Below are positions 35,715 through 45,654 of a DNA stretch of 64,000 nt, piece by piece. Origin of the DNA: Frondihabitans sp. PAMC 28766 (lineage in GTDB: Bacteria > Actinomycetota > Actinomycetes > Actinomycetales > Microbacteriaceae); assembly GCF_001577365.1 (NCBI RefSeq), contig NZ_CP014513.1, forward strand, positions 2,046,001 through 2,110,000. Reading direction: 5' to 3'. The notes under the pieces were generated by a model, which ran no database searches, was not told where the DNA came from, and saw only the letters and a program-made list of their open reading frames with translations. The first letter of the stretch is position 1; each line of letters begins with the position of its first letter. Made by a program: the position numbers and the translations under genes.

Positions 35715-36611
35715 TCATCGGGGAGCCCGCCGGGTGAGGGCGCGGCCGAGCACAGTGGTCGAGGCGGCGGTGAGCACGATGGCGATGCCGGGGAAGACCG
35801 TCATCCACCACGCCACCCCGAGATACGTTCGCCCGGCCTCGAGCATCGCACCCCATTCGGGCGCCGGCGGCGGCGACCCGAGCCCGAGGTAGCTCAGCGA
35901 CGACGCCCAGACGACGGCCTGGCCGACCCCGAGCGTGGCGAGCACGAGCACCGGCGCGAGCGCGTTCGGCAGGATGTGACGGAACAGCAGCACGCGCGGC
36001 GACCGCCCGAGCACCCTGGCCGCCTCGACCATCTCCGACGAGCGCACGCGACGGATCTGTGTGCGAAAGATGCGCGCGTAGCCCGGCGCCGTCGCCAGCC
36101 CCACGGCGATCGTGGCCGGGATCGGCCCCGGCCCGGTGAATGCGATGATCACGAGCGCGAGCAACAGCCCCGGCAGCGCGAACAGCACCTCGAGCAGGCG
36201 CCCCACGGCGACGTCGGTGACCCGACGCCCGATGCCGGCCGCCGTGCCGAGCAGCAGCCCGAGCGCCGTTCCGATGACGGTGGCTGCGATGCCGATCAGC
36301 AGCGACGCCCCGGCTCCGTGCACCACTCGCGTGTAGAGGTCGCGCCCCGAGTCGTCGGTGCCGAAGACGTGAGCGAGCGACGGGGCCTGGAAGGCGGAGG
36401 CGGGGTCGATCGCGAGCGGGTCCCGCGGCGCGAGCAGCCCCGGGGCCAGCGCCGCGACGACGATGAGCAGCACGGTCGCGGCGGCGACCGTCTCGACGAC
36501 CGTCAGTGGCCAGCGTCGCCTCGCCGACGAGATCCTGCGGCCGTCAGGATCGGGGGCACCGGGCCGAGCTGCGCGGGCGTCGGTCGTCGGCAGCGTGGGC
36601 AGCACCGTCAT
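35715..36611 (-). CDS. ABC permease of operon 2 (DppC-like)
   Basis: 298 residues from the ATG at 36611, overlapping the upstream permease stop (ATGA). A hydrophobic segment (WPLTVVETVAAATVLLIVVAAL) is followed by FGTDDSGRDLYTRVVHGAGASLLIGI, the EAA-type loop VEAARVLGRSPRVLLFRHILPNALAPVL, and PPAPEWGAMLEAGRTYLGVAWWMTVFPGIAIVLTA, all diagnostic of DppC/NikC-type permeases. A gap full of repeats separates it from the ATPase gene of the same operon. Confidence 0.93.
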   Translation of the reverse strand: MTVLPTLPTTDARAARPGAPDPDGRRISSARRRWPLTVVETVAAATVLLIVVAALAPGLLAPRDPLAIDPASAFQAPSLAHVFGTDDSGRDLYTRVVHGAGASLLIGIAATVIGTALGLLLGTAAGIGRRVTDVAVGRLLEVLFALPGLLLALVIIAFTGPGPIPATIAVGLATAPGYARIFRTQIRRVRSSEMVEAARVLGRSPRVLLFRHILPNALAPVLVLATLGVGQAVVWASSLSYLGLGSPPPAPEWGAMLEAGRTYLGVAWWMTVFPGIAIVLTAASTTVLGRALTRRAPR

Positions 36612-37597
36612 GCCGCGCGCCCCCGCGGGTCGACGGCCTTCTCGGCCAGGTCGCCCAGGGCGACCACCACCACGTAGGCGAGGGCGGACACGAGAGCGAC
36701 CCCGGTCACCAGAGGGATGTCGCGGAGGGTGACCGCCTGGAGGAGGGTGCGGCCGAGACCGGGCCGCGCGAACACGGATTCGACGACGACGGCGCCGCTC
36801 AGCAGCGAGCCGAACGCCCAGCCGGACAGCGCCAGGCCCGGCAGTGCGGCATGACGGAGGAGGTGGCGACCGAAGACTCCGGTGTCGCTTTCGCCGCGCG
36901 CCCGAGCCGACAGGGCGAACGGCGCCGCAGCGGCATCGAGCAGCGAGTCGCGGGTGACCTGCCCGAGGAATCCGGCCACGGGGATCGCCAGCGTCACGAC
37001 CGGCAGGACGATGCCGGCCACCCCGCCGGTGCTGACCGGCGGCAGCCAGCCCAGCTGCGTCGAGAAGATCACGATCAGCACGCTCGCCAGCAAGAACTGC
37101 GGCACCGCCGACGCGATCACGCCGAGGCTCGAGCCGACGGCCGCGGCGACTCGGCCGCCGCGCGACGACCACCACGCGAGCAGGAGCGCCAGCAGCCAGG
37201 CGACCGCCAGCGAGACGGCGGCCAGCGTGAGTGTCGGCGGCACCTGGGCCGCCAGCACGCTCGCCACGCTCTGCTTCAGCGAATAGGAGGTGCCGAGGTC
37301 GCCGCCCGCGAGGTGCCCGAGCTGCAGGAAGTACTGGACGACGAGCGGCTTGTCGAGGCCGTACTGCTCGCGCACCAGCCGGAGGGAGGCCGCGGACGCC
37401 TGCGACCCGGGGCCGCCGAGGATGGCCTGCGCCGGGTCGCCCGGCACAAGCCGGATGGCGAAGAAGATCAGCGTGGCGACGGCCCAGAGCACGACGATCG
37501 CCCCGAGCACTCGCACGCCGAGCCACCGGGCCACGCCGACCCACCGGGCGCCACTGCGCGACCCGGCAGAGGAGGCCGGCAGCCCGGCCGCGGTCAC
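36608..37597 (-). CDS. ABC permease of operon 2 (DppB-like)
   Basis: 329 residues from a GTG at 37597 that overlaps the binding-protein stop (GTGA). The first segment GVRVLGAIVVLWAVATLIFFAIRLVPGDPAQAILGG and the following REQYGLDKPLVVQYFLQLGHLAGGDLGTSYSL are classic DppB/NikB features. The EAA-type loop is less regular (ARGESDTGVFGRHLLRHAALPGLAL). It ends KAVDPRGRAA. Confidence 0.92.
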   Translation of the reverse strand: MTAAGLPASSAGSRSGARWVGVARWLGVRVLGAIVVLWAVATLIFFAIRLVPGDPAQAILGGPGSQASAASLRLVREQYGLDKPLVVQYFLQLGHLAGGDLGTSYSLKQSVASVLAAQVPPTLTLAAVSLAVAWLLALLLAWWSSRGGRVAAAVGSSLGVIASAVPQFLLASVLIVIFSTQLGWLPPVSTGGVAGIVLPVVTLAIPVAGFLGQVTRDSLLDAAAAPFALSARARGESDTGVFGRHLLRHAALPGLALSGWAFGSLLSGAVVVESVFARPGLGRTLLQAVTLRDIPLVTGVALVSALAYVVVVALGDLAEKAVDPRGRAA

Positions 37598-39243
37598 TTC
37601 TGCAGCCAGGCGTCGTACAGGCTCGGCGTCGATACCGACGGGAAGGCCCGGAGACCGTGCACGCTCGTGCGGTAGAGGAAGTGGTTCTGCTGGTCGTAGA
37701 GCGGCAGCACGTAATAGCCGCCGAGCACGATCTTCTGGGCCTGGTCGTAGAGATCCTGCCGGGTCGAAGCGTTCGACTCCTCGCCCGCCTTGGTCAGGAT
37801 CGCGTCGAGCTTCGGGTCGTCGACCTGCGCGTTGTTGGCGAAGTAGCCACTCGGCGCCGGGGTGATGCCCGACGAGTTGTACAGGATGTCGAGCACGCCC
37901 GGCCCGACCTTCGTGTACGGCGCGTCGACGAGCTCGTACTTGTGCGCGGCGAGAGCGCCGTACCAGGAGGCGAGGTCGAGCTGGCTGATCTCGACGTCGA
38001 AGCCGAGCTTCTTCGCCTCCTCCTGGATCTGCGTGAAGACCGAGATCTCGGCGGGGATGGACTGGTTGGTGCTGACCGGGAAGCGGACCGTGAGCTGCTT
38101 GCCGTCCTTCTCGCGGTAGCCCGCGGCGTCGCGCTTCGTCCAACCAGCCTCGTCGAGCAGCTTGTTCGCCTTCGTCGTGTTCACCGTGAAGAGCGACTTG
38201 TCGGAGTAGCCGTCCTGCTCGACGCTCGACAGCAGCGAGTACGAGCGCTTGGCGGTGCCGAAGAAGAGGCTCTTGATGCCGGCGTCGACGTCGACGCCGG
38301 TGATGAACGCCTGGCGCACCTTCTCGTCGTTGAACGGGGCCTGGGACGAATTCAGCTCGATGCGGTCGGAGGCGCCGGGGCGCGGGGCGTCGATCGCCTT
38401 GATCGTCGAGCTCTTGGCGGCGGCGACGAGCGAGTCGGGTTGGGCGTTGTCGATCACGTCGACCTCGCCCGACTGGAGGGCGGCATAGCGGGTGGCGGAG
38501 TCGGGGATGAAGCGCCAGACGATCTTCGACAGGTAGGGCTCGCCGGTGTGGGCGGCGTCGTGCACGGACGACGTGTAGTGCGGGTTCCGCACCATCGTGA
38601 TGGCCTGCTGCTTGACCCACTTCGTCACCTCGAACGGGCCGGTGCCGACGGGGGAGTCGCAGTTGACGGCCATCGACCGCTTGAGCGCCGTCGGCGACTC
38701 GATCGCGAGCCACGGCTGTGTCAGCGAGTCGAGCAGGTCGCTGTCGGGCGAGCTGAGGTCGAATTGGACCTTGTCGGTCGACACGGCGACGGTCTGCTTG
38801 ACCTTGCCGAGCGCGAGGTAGCCGGTCGACGAGAGGGTCTTCGGGTCCTTGACCGCGTTCATGTTCGCAACGACGGCCGCCGCGTCGAAGGGTGTGCCGT
38901 CGGTGAACTTCACGCCCTTCTTCAGGGTGAAGGTCCACGTGAGACCGTTCGACGACTGCGCCCACGAGGTCGCGAGCCAGGGCACGATGTCACCGTTGGT
39001 GTCTTTCGAGACCAGCTGCTCGAGATACTGCGACGCCACGAGTGCCTGCGGGTAGTTGCCGCCGACGTGCGGGTCGAGGCAGGTGGGCTCGGCGTCGCCG
39101 GTGGCGTAGGTGAGGGTGCCGCCTGTGACGGGCTTGCCCGCGCTCGCGCCACCGGTCGCGGCCCCGCCTCCCGAGGTGCAGCCGGCGAGGACGAGGGCGC
39201 TCACCGCAGCGAGGGCGGCGAGGGGGAGGAGGCGGGTGCGCAT
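37594..39243 (-). CDS. Family 5 substrate-binding lipoprotein of ABC operon 2
   Basis: 549 residues, lipobox LVLAG-Cys22. SBP_bac_5 pattern: GGTLTYATGDAEPTCLDPHVGGNYPQ, WTFTLKKGVKFTDGTPFDAAAVVANM and VRQAFITGVDVDAGI. It is the first gene of operon 2 (binding protein, DppB, DppC, double ATPase). The start lies 20 bp from a palindromic operator shared with the divergent TetR gene, so uptake is probably controlled by that regulator. Ligand unknown. Confidence 0.94.
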   Translation of the reverse strand: MRTRLLPLAALAAVSALVLAGCTSGGGAATGGASAGKPVTGGTLTYATGDAEPTCLDPHVGGNYPQALVASQYLEQLVSKDTNGDIVPWLATSWAQSSNGLTWTFTLKKGVKFTDGTPFDAAAVVANMNAVKDPKTLSSTGYLALGKVKQTVAVSTDKVQFDLSSPDSDLLDSLTQPWLAIESPTALKRSMAVNCDSPVGTGPFEVTKWVKQQAITMVRNPHYTSSVHDAAHTGEPYLSKIVWRFIPDSATRYAALQSGEVDVIDNAQPDSLVAAAKSSTIKAIDAPRPGASDRIELNSSQAPFNDEKVRQAFITGVDVDAGIKSLFFGTAKRSYSLLSSVEQDGYSDKSLFTVNTTKANKLLDEAGWTKRDAAGYREKDGKQLTVRFPVSTNQSIPAEISVFTQIQEEAKKLGFDVEISQLDLASWYGALAAHKYELVDAPYTKVGPGVLDILYNSSGITPAPSGYFANNAQVDDPKLDAILTKAGEESNASTRQDLYDQAQKIVLGGYYVLPLYDQQNHFLYRTSVHGLRAFPSVSTPSLYDAWLQK

Positions 39244-39262
39244 GTGGCTCCAGTGCAGTATC

Positions 39263-39295
39263 TAGACTCGGTACAGTAAGTGCCGAACGAGTCTA
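39263..39295. promoter_or_regulatory. TetR operator upstream of ABC operon 2
   Basis: TAGACTCG (39263-39270) and CGAGTCTA (39288-39295) form a perfect 8-bp inverted repeat with a 17-bp centre, in the 69-bp divergent gap, close to both starts. Confidence 0.7.
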
Positions 39296-39312
39296 ACCGA
39301 GAAGATGGTGTC

Positions 39313-39924
39313 GTGACATCCACTGCCCCCGCGCGCAGCGGCCGCCCCCGTCGGTCGTCCGCCGAGATCCTGGCCGACGCCGCAAGCGAGCTCTTTCTCG
39401 AGAACGGCTACGCCGGTACCACCGTCGACCAGATCGCCGGGCGAGCCGGTGTCAGCCGCGCCACCTTCTTCAACTACTTCGGCGGCAAGGCCGACCTGCT
39501 CTGGCTCGACCTCGACGCGACCCTCGCCGGAATTCCCGCGGCCTTGCGCGAGGCGTCCGCGCGGCCGCCGGTGGCCGCCGTCGAGGCCGCACTCGTCGCC
39601 GTCGCCCGTGAGCACCCCGACAACGGCGTGCCCTGGGCGCTGTCGCAGGGTGAGGCGATGCGCCTCGGCGACGACCTCGTGGCATCCGGCGCCGCTCGCT
39701 TCGTCACGCAGCAGACCCTGGTCGCGAGCTATCTCGCCGAACGCCTCCAACAGGCGCAGGATGCCACGTGGCCGCAGGTCGCGGCGTCCACGCTCCTCGC
39801 TGCCGGGGGCGCGGCGACGGTCGCGTGGGCCCGGGCCGGCATCGGCCGAGGCCCCCTGGTCGGGTTCGTCGCCCCGGCCCTCGCTCCTGTCGCCCGGGGC
39901 CTCGCCGCCGCCCTCACCGCCTGA
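39313..39924 (+). CDS. TetR family transcriptional regulator
   Basis: 203 residues from a GTG at 39313. A GTG at 39280 is in frame but would place the operator inside the gene. HTH: RRSSAEILADAASELFLENGYAGTTVDQIAGRAGVSRATFFNYFGGKADLL, with the FFNYF recognition-helix end. The C-terminal domain is alanine-rich and helical. It is divergent from ABC operon 2 and likely represses it. A 64-bp perfect palindrome follows 16 bp after the stop. Confidence 0.88.
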   Translation: MTSTAPARSGRPRRSSAEILADAASELFLENGYAGTTVDQIAGRAGVSRATFFNYFGGKADLLWLDLDATLAGIPAALREASARPPVAAVEAALVAVAREHPDNGVPWALSQGEAMRLGDDLVASGAARFVTQQTLVASYLAERLQQAQDATWPQVAASTLLAAGGAATVAWARAGIGRGPLVGFVAPALAPVARGLAAALTA

Positions 39925-39940
39925 GCCTCGCCGGCGGCCC

Positions 39941-40004
39941 AGACCCTCTCCGGCGGCGTGCGCGCAATGCCTAGGCATTGCGCGCACGCCGGCCGCGAGG
40001 GTCT
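39941..40004. terminator. Large perfect hairpin after the TetR gene
   Basis: Outer arms AGACCCTC/GAGGGTCT enclose an inner stem GGCGTGCGCGCAATGCC / GGCATTGCGCGCACGCC with a 2-base centre. Likely terminator or cruciform. A second smaller repeat CCGTGCCCC-GATT-GGGGTACGG follows at about 40023-40044. Confidence 0.7.
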
Positions 40005-40179
40005 AGCCCGAATCGCCTGAAACCGTGCCCCGATTGGGGTACGGATCTGGACCTCCAGAGGGGCCCCCAGGGTGCTACTGTCCTCAGACCGACCACGATC
40101 ACTGGGCGGTCGACGGTGCTCCGGGGGTGGGTCAGGGCATCGACGTCTCACCGACTCACGCCCGAAAGACCCGACTCTC

Positions 40180-42210
40180 GTGACCAAGAAGAACTCTGCC
40201 TGGCGGGCGGCCGTCGCCGTCCCCGCCGTCGTGCTCATCGGCCTGGGCGGCAGCGCCCTCGTCGCCGCTCCCGCCCTCGCCGACACGGCGACCGCGACGA
40301 CGTCGTCCGCGCCGACTGCCACCGCGGGGGCGACGAGCACGCCTGCCGTGACGCCGACGAGCCCCGCCGCGTCGACTGCCGCGCCGACCGCGACCTCCCC
40401 GGCGACGACCTCCCCGGCGACGACCGCCCCGGCGACACCCGCCCCGGCGACGACCGCGTCGGCGACACCCGTCGCGACGCCGACCGCCGCGCCTGAGCCG
40501 GTGACGCACGCAGCCGCCAAGGCTCCGACGACCCTGACGGTCACCTTCCCGACTCCGGAGGACCCGGACTCCGACACGATCACGCCGAACCAGCTCGACT
40601 CTCGTGACTTCGACGTCACGGGAACGGCCCCGATCGGCTCCGACCTCGAGATCGACGACCAGGACGGCGACCCGCTCGCCACGTTGACCACGACGGCCAC
40701 CACCTTCAGCATCCCGATCAGCCTGCCCGCCGACGGCCCCTACGAGGACGAGCTCGACGTCTACGGCTCGCACGGCAACACCGACTTCGACGACGTCTAC
40801 GTCGACGTCGAGTTCGCCGCCCCGACCAGCGTGGCGCCGACCCTCGTCGCCCCCTCGGTGACCACCTACTCGGTCGCTCCGCTGCCCCTCGGCCTCGGCA
40901 CCACCGGCAACGTCGTGAAGTTCTCCGGCACCGGCACCCCCGGCGAGGACGTCGAGCTGTTCAACGTCAAGACCGGCGTCCTGCCTGCGACGACGGGCGA
41001 CACCGACGACCCGTTCGGCGACACCGACGCCGAAGACTACGACTATGAGACCGGCGCCACCTTCCACGTCGGCGCGACCGGCGCGTGGAGCGGCTACGCG
41101 GTCTTCCCCTACGGCACCGAGTCGATCTGGGCGGGCGAGCAGCAGCTCGACGACAACGAGAACGACGCCTCCTACGGCGAGGCCGTCACCCACCTCTCGC
41201 CGCTCGCCGGGCCGGTCGACATCACGTTGACCAAGCCGGCCGGCACGGTCGACGTGCCCGAGATCACCGAGCCGTCGTACTTCGACGACGTCGACGGGTC
41301 GGGCGACGGCGGAACCTTCGTCGGCGGCTTCGCCGACGGGTCGTCGTCGGCCAGCACCGCTTCCTCCGGAGCGAGCACGACTCGCCCCGCTCTGAAGACG
41401 TCGGCCTCGGTCGCCTCCTCCGCCCAGAAGACCGCGTCCTCCGACGCCGCCTCACGCTTCGCCGACCTCCCCACCGCTGAGCAGCCGTTCGCCAACCTGC
41501 CGCACTCCCTCCCGGCGGCGAAGTCGGCCCCCGCAGGCCGGGCCGCGACGAGCGACAGCACTGCGCGCGACAGCGTGTCGGGCGACCCCGGCGACGAGAC
41601 GATCGACCAGATCATCGCCGAGGACGGCATCCAGGTGAAGGGCAAGCCGAGCACGACCCAGCACGGCTACCTGACGACGACCGTCTCGGGCACCGGCACG
41701 CCGGGCGACCACATCGTGCTCGACGCGCGTGACGGCGACGCCGAGGTGCCCTACATCACGGCTCTCTACCCGCAGCTCGCCACCGAGCTCGACGCCTACG
41801 ACACGGTGCTCGAGAACTCGGACGACCCGAACGGTGTGATCCCGCCGTCGCTCACCACCACCACGACCACGTCGCTGCTGCCGAAGGACACCGGCGCGGT
41901 CACGGTCGCAGCCGACGGTACCTGGTCGGCGACGGTCACCCTGAAGCCCGGCAGCTACGGCATCCTGGCGTTCGCGGTCGACCCGACCACGGCGAAGTAC
42001 TCGGCGTCCAGCGCGCTTCTGGCCGTGCACCTCACCGGCACCCCGATCGTCGACCCGGCGGCGACCACGACCCCCGCGACGCTGGCCTTCACCGGCTCGC
42101 GCGGCACCGGCGTCACGGCGCTGGCCGGCTTCGCCGCCCTGGTGGCCGGTGGCGCGCTGCTGGCGATCGCCCGCCGGCGTCGCCGCGGCCTGGGCTCGGA
42201 CGAGGTCTGA
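40180..42210 (+). CDS. LAFTG (sortase E type) cell-wall surface protein
   Basis: 676 residues from a GTG at 40180. Signal peptide AVAVPAVVLIGLGGSALVAAPALA, then a 70-residue T/A/P-rich stalk whose DNA is a run of about 15-bp repeats (40391-40475). Two related beta-type segments carry FSGTGTPGEDVELF and VSGTGTPGDHIVLD, and a low-complexity S/A/T region lies between them. The C-terminus is L635-A-F-T-G, a hydrophobic segment and RRRRR, the sorting signal for class E sortases. No sortase gene is in the window. Role unknown; an adhesive or structural wall protein is plausible. Confidence 0.88.
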   Translation: MTKKNSAWRAAVAVPAVVLIGLGGSALVAAPALADTATATTSSAPTATAGATSTPAVTPTSPAASTAAPTATSPATTSPATTAPATPAPATTASATPVATPTAAPEPVTHAAAKAPTTLTVTFPTPEDPDSDTITPNQLDSRDFDVTGTAPIGSDLEIDDQDGDPLATLTTTATTFSIPISLPADGPYEDELDVYGSHGNTDFDDVYVDVEFAAPTSVAPTLVAPSVTTYSVAPLPLGLGTTGNVVKFSGTGTPGEDVELFNVKTGVLPATTGDTDDPFGDTDAEDYDYETGATFHVGATGAWSGYAVFPYGTESIWAGEQQLDDNENDASYGEAVTHLSPLAGPVDITLTKPAGTVDVPEITEPSYFDDVDGSGDGGTFVGGFADGSSSASTASSGASTTRPALKTSASVASSAQKTASSDAASRFADLPTAEQPFANLPHSLPAAKSAPAGRAATSDSTARDSVSGDPGDETIDQIIAEDGIQVKGKPSTTQHGYLTTTVSGTGTPGDHIVLDARDGDAEVPYITALYPQLATELDAYDTVLENSDDPNGVIPPSLTTTTTTSLLPKDTGAVTVAADGTWSATVTLKPGSYGILAFAVDPTTAKYSASSALLAVHLTGTPIVDPAATTTPATLAFTGSRGTGVTALAGFAALVAGGALLAIARRRRRGLGSDEV

Positions 42211-42228
42211 GCGAGGTCGAGGAGAGCC

Positions 42229-43221
42229 CTACGAGAGCGCCTCGCGCGGCGCGTCGGGCGTGGTCGGCACCAGGCTGGCCTCGTCCGGCGTCGCCAGTGT
42301 GAGCACGGCCTCCTCGACCGCCGCGTTCTCCTCGATGTCCTTCTCGACCCGGCGGAGGGCGACCGCGACGTGCTCCTCGTCCTCGTTGCCGACGAGGTCG
42401 ATGGCGGCCACGAGATACAAGCGCCCCGGGCCGAGGAACTCGAGGTGCAGGTAGGTGACCCGCGAGACCTTCGGGTGCTCCAGGATCCTGCGGAGCACCC
42501 CTGATTCGACCTCGGGCGTGGGGCTCTCGCCGATCAAAAAGCGGCGGTTGCGGTCGATCAGCACGACGGCCACGCAGCCGAGCAGCACGCCGACGAGGAT
42601 CGAGCCGGCGGCGTCGAACACGGCGAGTCCGGTGAGCTGGTGCAGCAGGATGCCGAGGAAGGCGATGAACAGGCCGACGAGCGCCGCGCTGTCCTCGAAG
42701 AACACCGCGCGGAGGGTCGAGTTCGACGAGTCGATGACGTGGCGGAGCACCGGGATCCGGCGTTTCGACGCTGCCCCGCGCGCCTGCCGGAGCGCCTGGA
42801 GGAACGACGTGCCCTCGAGGATCGCCGAGACGCCGATCACGATGTAGTTGATGTAGTAGTCGTTGTCGGCCTTGGTCGACGTCAACTCGGAGATGCCGTT
42901 GTAGATGGAGACGACCGCGCCGACGGTGAAGAGGCCGAAGGCGGCGAACATGCTCCAGACGTACGTCTCTTTGCCGTAGCCGAGAGGGTGCCGGGCGTCA
43001 CGCGTGCGTGAGCCGCGGCGCTCGGCGATCCACAGGAAGATCTCGTTGCCGGTGTCGGCCCACGAGTGCGCCGATTCGGCGATCATCGATGCCGAGCCGG
43101 TGAACAGCGACGCCGCCGTCTTGGCCAAGGCGACGAGCAGGTTGGCGAGCAGCGCGACGATGACCGTCTTGGTGCTCGAGCCCTCGGGGCTGGGGGCAGG
43201 CTGGGCGGCGTCCGTCGTCAT
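42229..43221 (-). CDS. Cation diffusion facilitator family transporter
   Basis: 330 residues. Segment 2 carries the metal site MIAESAHSWADTGNE (H and D) and segment 5 the matching FFEDSAALVGLFIAF (D with E). A histidine-poor loop, and a cytosolic C-terminal domain (RVTYLHLEFLGPGRLYLVAAIDLVG) of the usual ferredoxin-like type. The GYGKETYVWSMFAAFGLFTVGA segment resembles the ZnT9-like branch. It exports Zn2+ or a similar divalent metal in exchange for protons; the ion is inferred from the family. Confidence 0.9.
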   Translation of the reverse strand: MTTDAAQPAPSPEGSSTKTVIVALLANLLVALAKTAASLFTGSASMIAESAHSWADTGNEIFLWIAERRGSRTRDARHPLGYGKETYVWSMFAAFGLFTVGAVVSIYNGISELTSTKADNDYYINYIVIGVSAILEGTSFLQALRQARGAASKRRIPVLRHVIDSSNSTLRAVFFEDSAALVGLFIAFLGILLHQLTGLAVFDAAGSILVGVLLGCVAVVLIDRNRRFLIGESPTPEVESGVLRRILEHPKVSRVTYLHLEFLGPGRLYLVAAIDLVGNEDEEHVAVALRRVEKDIEENAAVEEAVLTLATPDEASLVPTTPDAPREALS

Positions 43222-43238
43222 TCGCCCAGTCTGCTCCA

Positions 43239-43264
43239 GGCCGCCCGAGCGAGGTGGGGCGGCC
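43239..43264 (-). terminator. Hairpin after the secreted repeat-protein gene
   Basis: GGCCGCCC (43239-43246) and GGGCGGCC (43257-43264) flank a 10-base loop between two - strand genes. Confidence 0.5.
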
Positions 43265-43273
43265 CGGAGTCGA

Positions 43274-45420
43274 TCAGACCTTCTTGCAGCCGAGGAGGGA
43301 GTTGGTCTTTCCGGCCGAGTCGATGCCGTAGCTGCACACGGTCGATCCGGCGGCGGCCTTGACAGTTGCCGAGTAGCCGTGAGCGGTGCCGTAGCCCGGG
43401 TAGACCTTGGCGACGTCAGTGCGTGTCACGTTGGCCGGGGTGGCTCCGACGTATTTCCCGTTGACGTAGAACCGCACGCTGATGGGGCTCGCCGTGTCGG
43501 GGTCGATCGCCCATCCGACGAGTTTCGCGGACGTGCCGGACCGGCTGACCGAGTCGAGACGGCCGTAGGGCGTGGCCAAGAGGTTGACGGCGTGACAGCC
43601 GAAGCCCGTGTTGGCCCCGGCGCCCACGTTGATGCCGTAGGTGCAGACGTTGTGCTTACCGTCGGCGACGGCGATGACCTTCGAGAAGCCGGTGTCGAGC
43701 GGAGCGCTCGGGTAGGCCTTTTTCACGTCGGCCCGCGGAAGCGACGCCGCCGTCTCGGTCAGATAGTTCGCTCCGTCGTAGAACCGCACGGTGACGGGGG
43801 AGGCAGTGTCAGGATCGCGCACCCAGCCCTTCTCCGAGACGCCGCCGGGCACGCGGACGATGTTCTCGACACGCCCGCTGGGGTCGTGGCTCGTGTCGCG
43901 CGGAGCGGTGGCCATCGTGATGCTCGTGTTCGAGAGGGCCTGGGCCACGGTGCCGTTCGGGTGGTGCAGGATCACGCGGATCCGGTAGGAGCCGGCCGGT
44001 CGAGACCCGAGGGTGAACACGGCGGAGTTGCTGCCCTGCTTGACGTCGACGCCGCTGGCGATGGTCGAGTAGGCGCCTCCGTTCGAGACGGCGATGTCGG
44101 CGGTCGTCCCGGACACCCAGGCGGCGTCGTGATAGACGACAGTCGTGCTTCCCTTGGCCGACGGCTGCGCGCGCAGGTGGATGTCCTTGAGGTGCCAGGT
44201 GTTGGCCCCGGGGTCTTCGTTGGGGTCGAAGCGGAGCGAGGTGATCAACTGCTTCGCCCAGCCGGCGCGCGGCGAGCCGGAGTCCTCGTCGAGCGGGTTG
44301 CCGGAGGCGAGGTCGGTGCTGATGGTCTTCGCGTTTGCGCCCGAGTAGGTCACGATGTCGTTGCTCTGCTGAGCCGTGCTCGTGCCCTTGACATTCCAGA
44401 TGAGGCGCGCGAGCTTTCCGCCGCCTTTGGACGCCGAGAGCGAGAACGGGCCGTCGTACGTGAGGTCGAACGACAGATAGTGATAGGTGCTGCCGTTGAA
44501 GGCGCTGATCGGCAGGTGCACCTGGGGATCGTTCGGGTGCGCCCCGCCGTTGGTGGCCGTCATGCCGACCGAGCTGTACGACTTCACCGTTGCGTTCGCG
44601 ACTCCTACCCGGGAACGGCGCCGCCGGTGAAGACGTTCTGCGGGCGTCCCTGCGCCGTCGTGACGTCGGTGCCCTGCGTGTTGTTGGGGCTGTCGACGAC
44701 GGCCAGCGGGCGAGGCGTGACCGAGAATCCGCTGTAGTTTCCGGGCGGGTAGGCGCCGTGCGGCGTGGACGGATCGTAGAGACGGATCCAGTTGACCGAG
44801 ACGTTCGCTGCCGAGCTGTTCGCGGGCCTGTTCATCGGCACCATCCGCAGGGCGACCACATGAGCGCCCTTCCACGCGATCTTGGCGCCGACGTTGGACT
44901 TCGAGGTGAGGGTGAGGTCATAGAGGTGATCACCTGCCACGAGGGGGAAGGTCTGCCCACCGGCGCAGCTCGGCAGCTGCTGCGCGCAGGTGAAGAAGTA
45001 GACGACGCCCTGCCCGTTCGAGGGCTGGTTCATCTCGAAAGACAGTTTGGTGTAGCGCGAGGTGTCGACGGGGTGCAGACTGCCGTCGCGCCCCGTCGGA
45101 AGCGACCCGGGCTCCGTCCAGATGGGGTTGAACGACTGGCCGCCGCGCACCGTGAGGTTGAGATGACCGCCCGAGACCGAGATCTTGTCGGCGGTCGACG
45201 CGTCGGTGTTCTGGTCGGACGAGTTGCTGTAGTCCCACGGATCGCCGAGAATCTCGCTCGCGTAGTCGGGCGACTCGGCCTCCGTCGTCGCGGCGGCAGC
45301 CGACGCGCGCGGAGCCGGCGCGGCGAGACCGACGGCGGAGACGAGGGGGACGGCGAGCAGGAGACCGGCGCCGAGCGCGAGAAGGCGCTTTCCGGGCAGT
45401 GTCGACTTCGTTGTGGTCAC
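43274..45420 (-). CDS. Secreted protein with C-terminal repeats, frameshifted
   Basis: A GTG at 45420 begins a signal peptide (RLLALGAGLLLAVPLVSAVGLAAPAPRASA). The N-terminal region (to about 44615) is beta-rich with a two-cysteine segment FFTCAQQLPSCAGG. One frame ends at GGAVPG-stop and coding resumes in the next at VGVANATVKSYSS. One missing G at 44608-44610 (CCC on +) would give GGAVPGVGVANA, about 715 residues in all. Two related 85-residue C-terminal units carry GWVRDPDTASPVTVRFYDG and GWAIDPDTASPISVRFYVNG, each with a cysteine pair. Units of this type are seen in actinobacterial secreted proteins. Function unknown. Confidence 0.75.
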
Positions 45421-45654
45421 GGGGGTGTCGTCCTTCGGTGATCTCGGCGCAGCGCGCGCCCGAATGTGCCTGCCTGATCCGGGAGGCGATCGGCTCGCCT
45501 GGTGAGAACGGGCCTTCCGGTCAGGGTAGGCAGATCGGTCCGGCATGCGATATCCCCGTAAAGGGGGACTGACCCGGGTCGTCTGTCCGCTCATGCGGGG
45601 ACTCCGGTCGGCCCGCGAAGCGGCTCGCGCCGTGCCTCGCCGCCGGTTACGATT
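45421..45654. promoter_or_regulatory. Divergent upstream region of the secreted-protein and ileS genes
   Basis: 234 bp with no gene. A TACGAT hexamer at 45648-45653 is a possible -10 box for the ileS leader, placing the RNA start near 45660. No good -35 box. A short TCCCC-GTAAA-GGGGA repeat lies near 45552-45566. Confidence 0.4.

Noticed and set aside
39280..39312. GTG at 39280 as the TetR start
   Set aside because: It would place most of the palindromic operator inside the coding region; the GTG at 39313 has a better SD.
40391..40475. CRISPR-like short repeats
   Set aside because: In-frame coding repeats of a T/A/P-rich stalk, without spacers.
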